Below are positions 28,365-37,137 of a stretch of DNA of 64,000 nucleotides, one piece after another. The notes beneath the pieces are model-generated. The model made no database searches. It had not been told where the DNA came from and saw only the letters and a list, made by a program, of their open reading frames with translations. A program made the translations under genes and the position numbers. Each line of letters begins with the position of its first letter. Position 1 is the first letter of the stretch. This DNA is from Paenibacillus spongiae (lineage in GTDB: Bacteria; Bacillota; Bacilli; Paenibacillales; Paenibacillaceae), in NCBI RefSeq assembly GCF_024734895.1, contig NZ_CP091430.1, positions 1,342,001-1,406,000 of the forward strand, in the 5' to 3' direction.

Positions 28365-28829
28365 ATGGAACGTACGTTTGTCATGGTAAAGCCGGACGGA
28401 GTTCAACGCGGTGTGATCGGGTCGATTATTAACCGTTTCGAACAAAAGGGCTTCAAGCTTAACGCCATCAAGCTGATGAGTATCGATCACGCGCTTGCGG
28501 AGGAGCATTACAGGGACCTTCGGATGAAGCCGTTCTTCGGCGAGCTTGTCGATTATTTGACGTCCGGCAGCGTATGCGCGATGATCTGGGAAGGCCCGAA
28601 TGCCGTAGCGAATGCAAGAGCCTTAATCGGCAAGACCAACCCGGTCGAAGCGTCGCCTGGAACCATTCGCGGAGACTATGCCATGGATGTGGCGAGCAAT
28701 ATCGTGCACGGCTCCGATTCGCCTGAAAGCGCGAGAAGAGAGATTGGCCTGTTCTTCGATCAGGAGCTGCCGATGAATCCGATCATGGGCTTTATGCAAG
28801 GCGAACCATCTGCGGAGACGCTGCATTAG
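28365..28829 (+). CDS. ndk: Nucleoside diphosphate kinase
   Basis: A 154-residue NDP kinase balancing NTP pools. The phosphorylated His is H115 in [12 protein letters not shown], and the N-terminal [11 protein letters not shown] is typical. ATG follows GGGGGA. Slightly longer at the C-terminus than the usual 148–150 residues. Its own terminator follows at 28883. Confidence 0.97.
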   Translation: MERTFVMVKPDGVQRGVIGSIINRFEQKGFKLNAIKLMSIDHALAEEHYRDLRMKPFFGELVDYLTSGSVCAMIWEGPNAVANARALIGKTNPVEASPGTIRGDYAMDVASNIVHGSDSPESARREIGLFFDQELPMNPIMGFMQGEPSAETLH

Positions 28830-28882
28830 TTCGTTATCGTCATCGCTTTCTCCTTCGGCTGACGGGAGTTGGACAATAACTT

Positions 28883-28926
28883 AACCTTCGTATTTGTACG
28901 GACCTGCTGCCGTACGTACGAAGGTT
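28883..28926 (+). terminator. Terminator of ndk
   Basis: AACCTTCGTA…GTACGG pairs with CCGTAC…TACGAAGGTT, followed by T6. Confidence 0.88.
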
Positions 28927-29134
28927 TTTTGTCGTGCGCGTTAGCAGACCCGTTTAAATCGATTGATTACAGATTTGTAATGTAAATAAGCGGGATTGTC
29001 ATCGAAATCGATCGTTACGGGCGCCGGCCGCGAGTTATGATAACCGAGGGGATTTGGAAAAAGCTGCTCTGCGCAGCGGCCATCTTCCTTTCCCAAGTAT
29101 CGGGCGCCGGTTTGACGGCTGCCCCAATCTGCGT

Positions 29135-29317
29135 ATGACAGCTGAGTTTTTGACATCGGATGCCTTGTTTCTCTTCCTGATCGGATTTATTGCCGCCTTC
29201 GTTGTGGCGATGATCGCGGTTGTCACGTTCCTGAATTTGATCAAACGTTTGCGGCTGGAATGGTTCGCATTCTATCGGTTCGCGTTGGCTGCGGTATTCT
29301 ACATCTTTTTAATGTGA
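29135..29317 (+). pseudogene. Remnant of undecaprenyl-diphosphatase gene (uppP 3' end)
   Basis: The frame encodes about 60 residues matching the C-terminal membrane helices of UppP/BacA: LFLIGFIAAFVVAMIAVVTF and FAFYRFALAAVF, ending at the normal position. The rest of the enzyme, including its active-site motifs, is not present in any frame upstream to the ndk terminator. It is probably a relic of a deleted paralogue. An ATG at 29135 exists but has no good ribosome site. Confidence 0.65.
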
Positions 29318-29402
29318 GGCCTAGATTAATCGTCGCGGTCTAATCTCAGGGGCTCGTAAGCTGATATTTTGAATAGAAATACTGAGATTTGTGTAAATCG
29401 CA

Positions 29403-29425
29403 AGACAGCGCTTACATTGTATAAT
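29403..29425 (+). promoter_or_regulatory. cre site overlapping the promoter of the beta-helix gene
   Basis: On the minus strand 29403–29417 reads ATGTAAGCGCTGTCT, a full match to the CcpA cre consensus WTGNAANCGNWNNCW. A perfect -10 TATAAT follows at 29420–29425, so CcpA binding would cover the promoter and repress the gene when good carbon sources are present. Confidence 0.6.
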
Positions 29426-29494
29426 CTAACTGCAAGGATTATCCATAAGTTTCCATAATGAAGAGTCGGATTACAGTAAAAAAGAAAGGAGACC

Positions 29495-29536
29495 ATGAAG
29501 GTTCAGCAAGCTTACAGGCCGGAAGGAGACGTATAA
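29495..29536 (+). other. Possible 13-residue leader peptide
   Basis: A GAAAGGAG ribosome site precedes ATG-initiated MKVQQAYRPEGDV; its TAA lies just before the AAGGAGG of the next gene. It may be a leader peptide coupling translation, or chance. Confidence 0.35.
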
Positions 29537-29552
29537 CAAGGAGGAATTACGA

Positions 29553-30824
29553 ATGGGAAGGCTAAAAATCAGCAAGCGCTTTAGCTTCGGTATCTTCGCA
29601 GCCGTGCTGCTGGGATGTCTGATCGGAAGTCAATCCATACCAAGCAATCGGTCCTATGCCGATGCGCCCCAGGAGGGATCTGTTCCCGTGCTGAACGTGA
29701 AGGATTACGGAGCGGTTGGCAATGGCGTACATGACGATACAAGCGCCATTCAACAAGCCGTCAACGAGGCTCTGACCAAGAAAGGGACCGTCTATTTGCC
29801 GTCAGGGGATTATAACGTAACGTCGCAAATCAATATTGGCGGCGCCGGCTTCATTACGATTCAAGGCGCCGGCGGCACGACGATGCAATCCAACATCAAT
29901 GCCACGCTCGCATCGGGTAATGTCTTCGAAGTGACGTCCTCTTATCTGGTTAAATTCAAGGATGTGGCGATCAACAATTACAGCTCTTCGGGAAGAATTG
30001 TTTCGTTTACGTCCGGCGAGTCCCACAGCATCGAGAATGTGCGGATGACGAATACCCCCGGAAATACGTCGGACATGGTCTATTTTATCGGCGCCTTCAC
30101 CCAAATCTTAAGCTCGGGCTTCATTAACAACGAGCCGACCGCTTATGCGCTTCATGTCACCTCGCTCCCTACGCAGCTGAATATTAACAGCAACATATTC
30201 GATAACGGCTTCGGAAGCACCGGCAAAGGCATACTTGTCGACGCGGCGCCTGGCACGAGACCGGAAGGTCTCAAAATCAGCCGCAATAATTTTATCCTGA
30301 CCGGGGTCGAGCAGATCACATTGAAAACCATTCTGCATGTGGATATCTCCAACAATATGCTGGACCAAAGCTCGGGAGCGGCCATTCTGCTGGATCCGGA
30401 AGGGCTTGCGTTAAACGGTGTATTCATTGACGATAATTATATTTCGGCCGCTCAAAACCAGCAGGAAGGAATCGGCATCCATGCGCCATTGAAGAACGAA
30501 GGTGTTACCAATTCGGTCATAACGAACAATATGATTTCTTATAACGGGTACGGCATCGTATTCAACAGCAATGCAAGCAATGTGAATATCAGCAACAATG
30601 TGATTTCCGATGTCCATCACGCAGGAATCAAGATCGATCAGTCCCGCAGCACGACAATCAAGGGCAATATGTTCTCCGCGGCCGCAGCCTCGCTGTCCAT
30701 TGCGGATGGGCCAAACGGCGGACCGTTCATCATCAAGGATAATCAGCTGACAGGCAGCAATACCATCACCCGAACGAATAAGAAGAAATTCTTCATCGGG
30801 GACAATCCAGGGTTGGATTGGTGA
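29553..30824 (+). CDS. Secreted right-handed beta-helix protein (pectate-lyase superfamily)
   Basis: A 423-residue protein with a signal peptide (about residues 1–37; hydrophobic FGIFAAVLLGCLIG, then SYADA) and a pectate-lyase-3-type domain starting VLNVKDYGAVGNGVHDDTSA, the usual opening of this superfamily. Many Asn-rich beta-helix rungs follow (NISNNVISDVHHAGIKI). Likely a polysaccharide-active or cell-surface enzyme; the substrate is not identifiable. Controlled by a cre-overlapped promoter. Start ATG follows AAGGAGG. Confidence 0.87.
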   Translation: MGRLKISKRFSFGIFAAVLLGCLIGSQSIPSNRSYADAPQEGSVPVLNVKDYGAVGNGVHDDTSAIQQAVNEALTKKGTVYLPSGDYNVTSQINIGGAGFITIQGAGGTTMQSNINATLASGNVFEVTSSYLVKFKDVAINNYSSSGRIVSFTSGESHSIENVRMTNTPGNTSDMVYFIGAFTQILSSGFINNEPTAYALHVTSLPTQLNINSNIFDNGFGSTGKGILVDAAPGTRPEGLKISRNNFILTGVEQITLKTILHVDISNNMLDQSSGAAILLDPEGLALNGVFIDDNYISAAQNQQEGIGIHAPLKNEGVTNSVITNNMISYNGYGIVFNSNASNVNISNNVISDVHHAGIKIDQSRSTTIKGNMFSAAAASLSIADGPNGGPFIIKDNQLTGSNTITRTNKKKFFIGDNPGLDW

Positions 30825-30833
30825 CCGCTACGG

Positions 30834-30868
30834 AGGCGCTTCGCGGGCAATCGCGGAGCGTCTTTTTA
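30834..30868 (+). terminator. Terminator of the beta-helix gene
   Basis: AGGCGCTTCGCG pairs with CGCGGAGCGTCT, followed by five T. Confidence 0.85.
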
Positions 30869-31029
30869 TATAATCCGGAGGGTCGCAGCTGCTGTTATTA
30901 GGACAATAATTGGTGAGATTAGTGCAAATCTATGAGCAGGTTTTCATAATACAATTTATTGTAATGAGCCATAGGTTCATTCGCTCCAATCGGAGAATTC
31001 AATTGATTGTGAAAGGGGAAGGCGTTCCT

Positions 31030-32706
31030 ATGAATCCGAAATTACAATACAAGGTAGGTTTGCTGGGGTGTCCATCGCTGCTGGAGCCTTGGAATGAAGA
31101 GCAAGTTTCGCGTATCCAATCCCATGGATTTAACATGCTTCAATTGAACATTGCCTGGGGATGCCGTCCCGGGGATGAACCGCTGAACCTGGAGGATGTC
31201 GTAGACATTTCTGCCGATCAGGATCCGCTGCTCCGGCAGAGCGTCGCCCTTGCTTCGGATCAGACGCCAGAGGCGTTCAACCGGAGAAGAAATGATCTTC
31301 GGAACCGGATCGAGTGGACGAGGAATGCCGGTTTGCGGTCCTTGTTTCATTTTGGCGCTCCTTATAACGGCGGCGACGGATACCGGGATTTGCAGCTTCA
31401 GAACTGTCTGCTCGATGGGAAGACCCCGGAACGCTACGTAAGATTGTTAACGATGTTCCACGAGCAGTTTCCGGGTGTAGACGACGTCCTCATCTATACG
31501 TACGACCAGGATGCCTGGCTGTGCAATGAATTCGGCGTGTGTGAAAGCTGCCGCGGAATTCCGCTGCATGAGCGGGTGGTTCCCTTTATTCACAAGCTGG
31601 CCGAGGCCTGGCAGGCGTGCAATCCAAACGGGCGGTTATGGTGGGAGCCATGGGAGCTCTCGGCCGGACAGGTGCTGCAATCAATCAATCGGTTGAATCC
31701 GCAAACAACGGGCGTTATGCTGCACTCGAATATTGCGGAGGTTACGGCTACTCTGCCGGTAGACCGCTTCCTGAAGAACGCGTGCAGACTGGCGGAGAGC
31801 AGAGGGCTGCCCGTTATCGTGGAAGGCTTCCTCGGGGGACCGACGGAGGAGCTGGAGCCGATGAACCATCTCGCATTCCCGCAGGTGACCGTCCGCCAGC
31901 TGCAAGCGATCTACAGCCTGCCCGGCATTAGCGGGATCAAGGAGTACTTCGGCCTGGTGCCGTCCAAAGAAGATCCGAGTCTGCGGGCAACTGCGCAGTT
32001 CTTCGCGAATCCGGAGCAAACCGAGGATCAAATTATGGCAGTTGTTGCCGAGCTCTATGCGGACAGCTGTGAATCGGTCATCCGCTTCTGGTCCGTCAGC
32101 TCCGAAGCGATGGAGCTGTTCCCTTGGGATATCTCCTGGTATGTGCGGAAGCTGGGGCAGTGCGACCCGAAGCATACGATGAATGCCGCATTTATCAGGG
32201 GCCAGCAGTGCCATACGCCAAGCTGGGATTCGACTCGGAGAGCGATCTTCATGAAGACGGACGATCAGCAGCCGGATGCGTGGCTGCTTGAGGATATTCA
32301 GCTGCGATGCGATATATCCGCAGCCAAATTAGAGGATGCGATCCGGCTGGGAAGAGAGCTTGAGCCGGTCATACCGGAGCGGCTGAAGGGCGATTTCGCC
32401 CAAGGCTTACGCGATTTGGAAGCTATGCGAACGCGCGTCTTGTCGTATGTCTATCATTTGCGCGAAACCAATTTGGCGGCGATTATGAGGAAGTATACGA
32501 GCGAGAATAGACCGATTCCCGGCCAGTTTCTGCAAGAGATGGACCGGCTGCTGGAGCTGGACCTCGAGAATCAGGGAAGCAATGAAGAGATGGACCGGGC
32601 GATCGCGCGGTTTCGGGCGAATCCGGTGCAGTTTCTCACCGATTATCTGCAGCCGGCCGAGCAGGATTTATGGCCGCGCGGACCGCATAGCTTAACATCC
32701 AAATAG
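31030..32706 (+). CDS. Probable glycoside-hydrolase-like TIM-barrel protein, family not recognised
   Basis: A 558-residue protein without a signal peptide, so likely cytoplasmic. The first 350 residues look like a beta/alpha barrel: GFNMLQLNIAWG near the start, a GLRSLFHFGAPY strand, and acidic end-of-strand residues (LIYTYDQDAWLC, WWEPWEL). CNEFGVCESCRG resembles the Cys motif seen in some GH20-like and DUF4838 proteins. A helical C-terminal domain follows. ATG at 31030 has AAAGGGGAAGG upstream; earlier in-frame starts are unlikely. The AraC regulator next door points to carbohydrate use, but the reaction is unknown. Confidence 0.7.
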   Translation: MNPKLQYKVGLLGCPSLLEPWNEEQVSRIQSHGFNMLQLNIAWGCRPGDEPLNLEDVVDISADQDPLLRQSVALASDQTPEAFNRRRNDLRNRIEWTRNAGLRSLFHFGAPYNGGDGYRDLQLQNCLLDGKTPERYVRLLTMFHEQFPGVDDVLIYTYDQDAWLCNEFGVCESCRGIPLHERVVPFIHKLAEAWQACNPNGRLWWEPWELSAGQVLQSINRLNPQTTGVMLHSNIAEVTATLPVDRFLKNACRLAESRGLPVIVEGFLGGPTEELEPMNHLAFPQVTVRQLQAIYSLPGISGIKEYFGLVPSKEDPSLRATAQFFANPEQTEDQIMAVVAELYADSCESVIRFWSVSSEAMELFPWDISWYVRKLGQCDPKHTMNAAFIRGQQCHTPSWDSTRRAIFMKTDDQQPDAWLLEDIQLRCDISAAKLEDAIRLGRELEPVIPERLKGDFAQGLRDLEAMRTRVLSYVYHLRETNLAAIMRKYTSENRPIPGQFLQEMDRLLELDLENQGSNEEMDRAIARFRANPVQFLTDYLQPAEQDLWPRGPHSLTSK

Positions 32707-32807
32707 CGTCGGCGCAGGCTCCGTAAGCTTGTTCGGAAGCGCGCTTGTCGCATACAATAAGGGAGTGGGTTGCCAGGAGCCGATGTCGAACGCGGGAGAG
32801 ATTTATC

Positions 32808-33743
32808 ATGGTAGAATTAAGTGCTGGGCGGATTCATCCGAGCTTTATTGCGCCTTTTATTTACCATTCGGGCAAGGAATACAGGAGCGAGGCATGGTAC
32901 TTTCCTCCTGAGAAGTATAAGCTGGGGAATATTACGCATACGGAATATGGGGAGAACCGCAAGCTGTACCGTTCCTTGCCTTATGATTATCTGGTCTATG
33001 TAACGACGGGCTCGGTCATATTCGATATCGACGGTCAAGCGATCCCTGCCGACAAAGATACGATTATCCATATCCCTGCGAATAAGCTGCACCGCATTGA
33101 ATCGGGCCAGCTGCCGATGGGCTACACATGGGTTCATTACCGCTTGCTTATGCCCAGCTTGGATCTTGGAGCCTCCAACAATCAGGATTATTCCCAGCTG
33201 AAGTCCTCTGCCTTGACGCTTGAGGAGCGATTATTGGATCTGCCGACGGTCATGAAGCCCGGCAATCATCAGCTGATTCACCGTCTGATCAATGCGGTTA
33301 TCGAGGAATTGCTGATGGAGAAGGAAGGCTGGGAGATGGCGTCGCGCGCATATTTTCAGGCGGTTCTTATCGAGGTATACCGGAATCGGATCGTTTCCGG
33401 CCCCGGTTCCGAGTCGGAGTTCGGCGATGTCAATGTGAATAAGGCGGTGGAATATATCCATCGCTTCTTCTCGACGAAGATTACGGTGGAGCAGCTGGCG
33501 AGAATGACCAATTTGAACTTTAATTATTTTATATCCCGATTTAAAGCGGCGACCGGTCAGACGCCGATTGAATATATCACGAACGTAAGAATCAATCAGG
33601 CGAAAAAGCTGATCCGCATGGAGGATTTCACGTTTACGGAAATCGCGACGCTGGTCGGCTTCGAGAATCTGTCCTATTTCAGCCGCGTGTTCAAGAAGAT
33701 TGCCGGCGTCTCGCCGAAGGAATATAAAATGCTGCACATCTAG
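32808..33743 (+). CDS. AraC-family transcriptional regulator
   Basis: A 311-residue regulator: N-terminal cupin-like sensor (about residues 45–115, DIDGQAIPADKDTIIHIPANKLHRI) and C-terminal double helix-turn-helix (about 210–310: VEQLARMTNLNFNYFISRFK; FTEIATLVGFENLSYFSRVFKK). ATG at 32808 follows GGGAGAG. Lies 101 bases behind the glycosidase-like gene and is probably its activator. Confidence 0.92.
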   Translation: MVELSAGRIHPSFIAPFIYHSGKEYRSEAWYFPPEKYKLGNITHTEYGENRKLYRSLPYDYLVYVTTGSVIFDIDGQAIPADKDTIIHIPANKLHRIESGQLPMGYTWVHYRLLMPSLDLGASNNQDYSQLKSSALTLEERLLDLPTVMKPGNHQLIHRLINAVIEELLMEKEGWEMASRAYFQAVLIEVYRNRIVSGPGSESEFGDVNVNKAVEYIHRFFSTKITVEQLARMTNLNFNYFISRFKAATGQTPIEYITNVRINQAKKLIRMEDFTFTEIATLVGFENLSYFSRVFKKIAGVSPKEYKMLHI

Positions 33744-33784
33744 TACAGAAATGCGGCATTCTATGCTCCTGACTAAATTGCTTG

Positions 33785-33813
33785 TTGACGGATTGCGGGC
33801 GCGTATGGTAAAT
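33785..33813 (+). promoter_or_regulatory. Candidate sigma-A promoter of the Tad operon
   Basis: TTGACG, a 17-base spacer and GTAAAT, just after the AraC gene. It would start transcription near 33820, placing the hairpin set at 33834–33890 at the 5' end of the Tad mRNA. Confidence 0.5.
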
Positions 33814-33833
33814 TGTGGTCAAATCAAATGAAC

Positions 33834-33890
33834 TTACGGAAGCACCGTAAATTGCGCATGAATGATGCGCGGTTTACGGTGCTTTTTTTT
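33834..33890 (+). promoter_or_regulatory. Attenuator-like alternative hairpins in the Tad leader
   Basis: Three segments compete: A = TTACGG (33834–33839), B = CCGTAAA (33845–33851), C = TTTACGG (33873–33879). B:C, extended by GCA/TGC and an inner GCGCAT/ATGCGC stem, forms a full terminator followed by eight T. A:B forms a small hairpin that would prevent it. The same terminator could simply end the AraC transcript. Confidence 0.55.
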
Positions 33891-33934
33891 GTTTTCAATA
33901 ATGGCGTTTCTGATGCCGGAAGGAGCTGTCGGCT

Positions 33935-35083
33935 TTGAACAGACAACAATTAATCGTAGCCGTGAGGGAAGCGGGATATATCGAGCGGCTGGCCGATTAT
34001 ATCCGTCAGAGCCCGTTCGGCGAGCAGTGGCAGCTGACGGCATTCACGAATTCGAATGCGCTGCGGCAGTTCATACGGGCCGGGTACCCGATCGATCTGC
34101 TGGCTATCCATCCCGCTCTGCTGGAGGAGACCGGGGATTCGGCACAGGGGATACCGACGGCGCTGCTGGTCGGGAGGAGCGGGCAGTATCCGGAGCGGGC
34201 GGAGGTGCTGCAGTTTCAGCCTTTGCCGCAGCTGTTGAACGCTCTGGAAGCCGTTCATGCGGCCTCTTCCGGCGTTATTGCGCATGCCGCCCGCAGCTGC
34301 GGGCGGGCTAAGATCGCGGCTGTATACGCGGCTGTCGGTGGGATCGGCAAGACGACATTGGCGATCCAGCTGGCCCAGCAGCTTGGCGGGAGAGAAGCGC
34401 GCGTTTTTTATTTGAACCTGGAGCAGTGGAATGCAACCTCGGTTTGGTTCGGCGAAGAAGGGAAGGACGATTTCTCCCGGCTGCTCTATACGGTGCAGGC
34501 TCACCCGGATAAGACGCAATCGGTGCTCACCGAGCTGCGCAGAAGGCATCCTGCGCTGAAGGTGGATTATATTGCGCCCTGCGGCAATGCCGAGGAGAGG
34601 CTGACGATGTCGGCTGAGCAAGCGAAGCAGATTATCGCCGCGATTGCCGATTCGGGCCAATACGATGTCGTCATTGTGGATTTGGACAGCGGTATGGATC
34701 CGGTGCATCAGGCCGTCTTCGAGGTAGCGGACGTCATGATCTGGCTCATCTCGAGCGAACCTGTCGCCATTCGAAAGACGAGCCTGGCTCTCCGTTACGG
34801 GGATCAGAAGTGGGGTGAAGCCTTCAAGCGGTTTAGAAGGAAATTCCGGTTTATCGAATCCTTCGCGCATGGTGCAGGGGGATTCGCTTACGAAGAGTCC
34901 CTTCAAGTGCGCATTGAGGGCAGCATCCCCTATGTCCCCGAATGGTCGGAAGGCCGTCAGATGCCGGATGCGAACGGCTATGTAGCTTACCGGGGAGCGG
35001 TCGAAGCCTTGATGAGCCGCTTTGCTTTACTGGAAAGGGGGGGATACGATGCGGGAAGAAACGGTTCAGCAGCTCAAAGCTAG
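33935..35083 (+). CDS. tadZ: TadZ/CpaE-like pilus assembly ATPase
   Basis: A 382-residue protein: N-terminal receiver-like region and a C-terminal ParA/MinD-type ATPase with deviant Walker A AAVGGIGKTTLAIQL and a later DVVIVDLDSG. TadZ proteins place the Tad machine at the membrane. TTG start nine bases after GGAAGGAG. First gene of the Tad operon; it overlaps tadA by 35 bases. Confidence 0.85.
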   Translation: MNRQQLIVAVREAGYIERLADYIRQSPFGEQWQLTAFTNSNALRQFIRAGYPIDLLAIHPALLEETGDSAQGIPTALLVGRSGQYPERAEVLQFQPLPQLLNALEAVHAASSGVIAHAARSCGRAKIAAVYAAVGGIGKTTLAIQLAQQLGGREARVFYLNLEQWNATSVWFGEEGKDDFSRLLYTVQAHPDKTQSVLTELRRRHPALKVDYIAPCGNAEERLTMSAEQAKQIIAAIADSGQYDVVIVDLDSGMDPVHQAVFEVADVMIWLISSEPVAIRKTSLALRYGDQKWGEAFKRFRRKFRFIESFAHGAGGFAYEESLQVRIEGSIPYVPEWSEGRQMPDANGYVAYRGAVEALMSRFALLERGGYDAGRNGSAAQS

Positions 35084-36287
35084 CATACGCGAGCAGCTCG
35101 ACTTGGACCGGGCCATGTCGGATGAAGATTTCATGGCGCGCATCGAGCAGACGGTATTCCATTGGTGCCGCGACCAGCCGCTGACGGCAAGCGACAAGCT
35201 GCAGCTGGTCAGAAGGCTGTATCATGCGTTTCGCGGTCTCGATATCCTGCAGCCGCTAATCGAAGACGAAGCGGTAACGGAGGTCATGATCAACAACTAC
35301 GACGAAATTTTCGTTGAGCGGGCCGGGAGCATGAGCCGGATATCATTATCCTTCGAGAGCCGGGAGCGGCTCGAGGATTTGATTCAAGCGGTAGTAGCGG
35401 GGGTTAACCGGGTGGTCAACGAATCGTCGCCGATTGTGGATGCAAGGCTTCGCGACGGATCGCGCGTTCATATCGTGCTGCCGCCGATCGCGCTCAAAGG
35501 ACCGACGATGACCATTCGCAAATTTCCGGACAAGGCGCTGCAGATGGAAGATCTCATCCGGCTGGGCGCGTTATCGGCGGAAGCGGCGGAATTGCTGCGG
35601 AAGCTGGTAGCCGCCAAGTACAACATCTTTATTAGCGGGGGAACGGGATCTGGCAAAACAACCTTTCTTAATGCATTGTCGCAGTATATCCCGCCCGATG
35701 AACGGATTGTCACGATCGAGGATTCCGCGGAGCTGCAGATCCGTACGGTACCGAATCTCGTCTCGCTGGAGACGCGCAACGCCAATACGGAGGGCAAAGG
35801 GGAAATAACGATGCGGGAGCTGATTCGCGCCTCGCTGCGGATGCGGCCCAGCCGCATCATTGTCGGCGAGGTGCGGGGGGGCGAGGCGATCGACATGCTG
35901 CAGGCGATGAATACCGGACATGATGGTAGCTTGAGTACCGGTCATAGCAACAGCGCGCGCGATATGATGGCCAGACTGGAAACGATGGTGCTGAGCGGCG
36001 CGGAGCTGCCGATTGCCGTTATCCGGCAGCAGATTGGGTCGGCCATCGACATTGTCGTGCACCTGTCGCGGCTGCGCGACCACTCCCGGCGCGTGACCGA
36101 AATCGCCGAAATTACCGGTGTCTTGAACGGCGAAGTAGCGCTTCGGCCGCTATACCGGTTCGAGGAGGAGGAAGAGCGGGAGGGCAGCATCATTGGGGGC
36201 CTAAAGTCGACCGGTCATCAGCTTGAACGGATTTGGAAGCTGAGAATGGCCGGATTGCTGAAGGAAGAGAGGGCATGCATGGGATGA
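35049..36287 (+). CDS. tadA: Tad pilus assembly ATPase (CpaF/TadA)
   Basis: A 412-residue secretion ATPase that powers Flp pilus assembly. Walker A GGTGSGKTT has its Lys at residue 203; Walker B-type region PSRIIVGEVRGGEA and the His box GSLSTGHSNS follow. ATG at 35049 is preceded by GGGGGGG inside tadZ. It overlaps the next gene by four bases (ATGA). Confidence 0.95.
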   Translation: MREETVQQLKASIREQLDLDRAMSDEDFMARIEQTVFHWCRDQPLTASDKLQLVRRLYHAFRGLDILQPLIEDEAVTEVMINNYDEIFVERAGSMSRISLSFESRERLEDLIQAVVAGVNRVVNESSPIVDARLRDGSRVHIVLPPIALKGPTMTIRKFPDKALQMEDLIRLGALSAEAAELLRKLVAAKYNIFISGGTGSGKTTFLNALSQYIPPDERIVTIEDSAELQIRTVPNLVSLETRNANTEGKGEITMRELIRASLRMRPSRIIVGEVRGGEAIDMLQAMNTGHDGSLSTGHSNSARDMMARLETMVLSGAELPIAVIRQQIGSAIDIVVHLSRLRDHSRRVTEIAEITGVLNGEVALRPLYRFEEEEEREGSIIGGLKSTGHQLERIWKLRMAGLLKEERACMG

Positions 36288-37111
36288 GCTTGCGAGTGAA
36301 GCTTGACCGGCTGCAGACTTGGCTGGAATGGCCCGCAGCCAAGCCGCAGCCGGCGAACCGGGCAGCCGCCCTGCAGGATTATGCGGTATATATGCTGACA
36401 AGGCGGCAATTTGGTGCGGCTGCGATAGTCGGATGCGTCTGCGCGTTCGCGGCGGCCTTCTTATTCTATCGTTCCGTTACGGCTGCCGCGCTGCTCTCGA
36501 TTGCGGGAGTAGTCGCCCCCCGTTATTATCGGGCATCGCTGCTTGAGCGGCGGCGTACCCGTCTGGCGCTTCAGTTCAAGGAGGCGCTGTACTCCTTGAC
36601 TTCGTCGCTGGCAGCGGGACGTTCCGTGGAGAATGCATTCATCTCGGTATTGGACGACTTGCGGCTGCTGTATCCCGATCCGAACGCCGAGGTGCTGATT
36701 GAATTCGAAATCATCCGGACGCGTTTATCGTACGGGGAGCCGCTGGAGCAGTCGCTTGCCGATTTCGGCAGAAGAGCCGCGATCGATGAAATTACTCAAT
36801 TCGTTGATGTATTCGTCACCTGCAAGCGTACGGGCGGCGACTTGGTTGAGGTTATCCGGCGCACCTCGCAGACGATTGGCGAGAAGCTGGACGTGCAGCA
36901 GGAAATCGCCGTCTTGCTTGCCCAGAAGCGGTTCGAATCCCGCATTATGATGAGCGTTCCTTTTCTCTTTCTCGCTTTTCTTGGATTCGCCGCTCCCGAT
37001 TATATGGCTCCTCTCTACAGCGGTATCGGTTACGTCCTGCTGACGGGAGCTCTGCTCATGCTGGGCGGGTGCTATTGGCTGATGGGCAAAGTGATGGATA
37101 TACGGGTGTAA
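36284..37111 (+). CDS. tadB: Tad inner-membrane platform protein TadB
   Basis: A 275-residue T2SSF-domain membrane protein (helices near residues 44–85 and at the C-terminus; conserved LTSSLAAGRSVENAF). Forms the platform for the pilus with TadC. ATG at 36284 overlaps the tadA stop; an ATG at 36275 is also possible. Confidence 0.88.
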   Translation: MSLRVKLDRLQTWLEWPAAKPQPANRAAALQDYAVYMLTRRQFGAAAIVGCVCAFAAAFLFYRSVTAAALLSIAGVVAPRYYRASLLERRRTRLALQFKEALYSLTSSLAAGRSVENAFISVLDDLRLLYPDPNAEVLIEFEIIRTRLSYGEPLEQSLADFGRRAAIDEITQFVDVFVTCKRTGGDLVEVIRRTSQTIGEKLDVQQEIAVLLAQKRFESRIMMSVPFLFLAFLGFAAPDYMAPLYSGIGYVLLTGALLMLGGCYWLMGKVMDIRV

Positions 37112-37137
37112 GCGTGCCCGGATGAATGAGGGATGGT

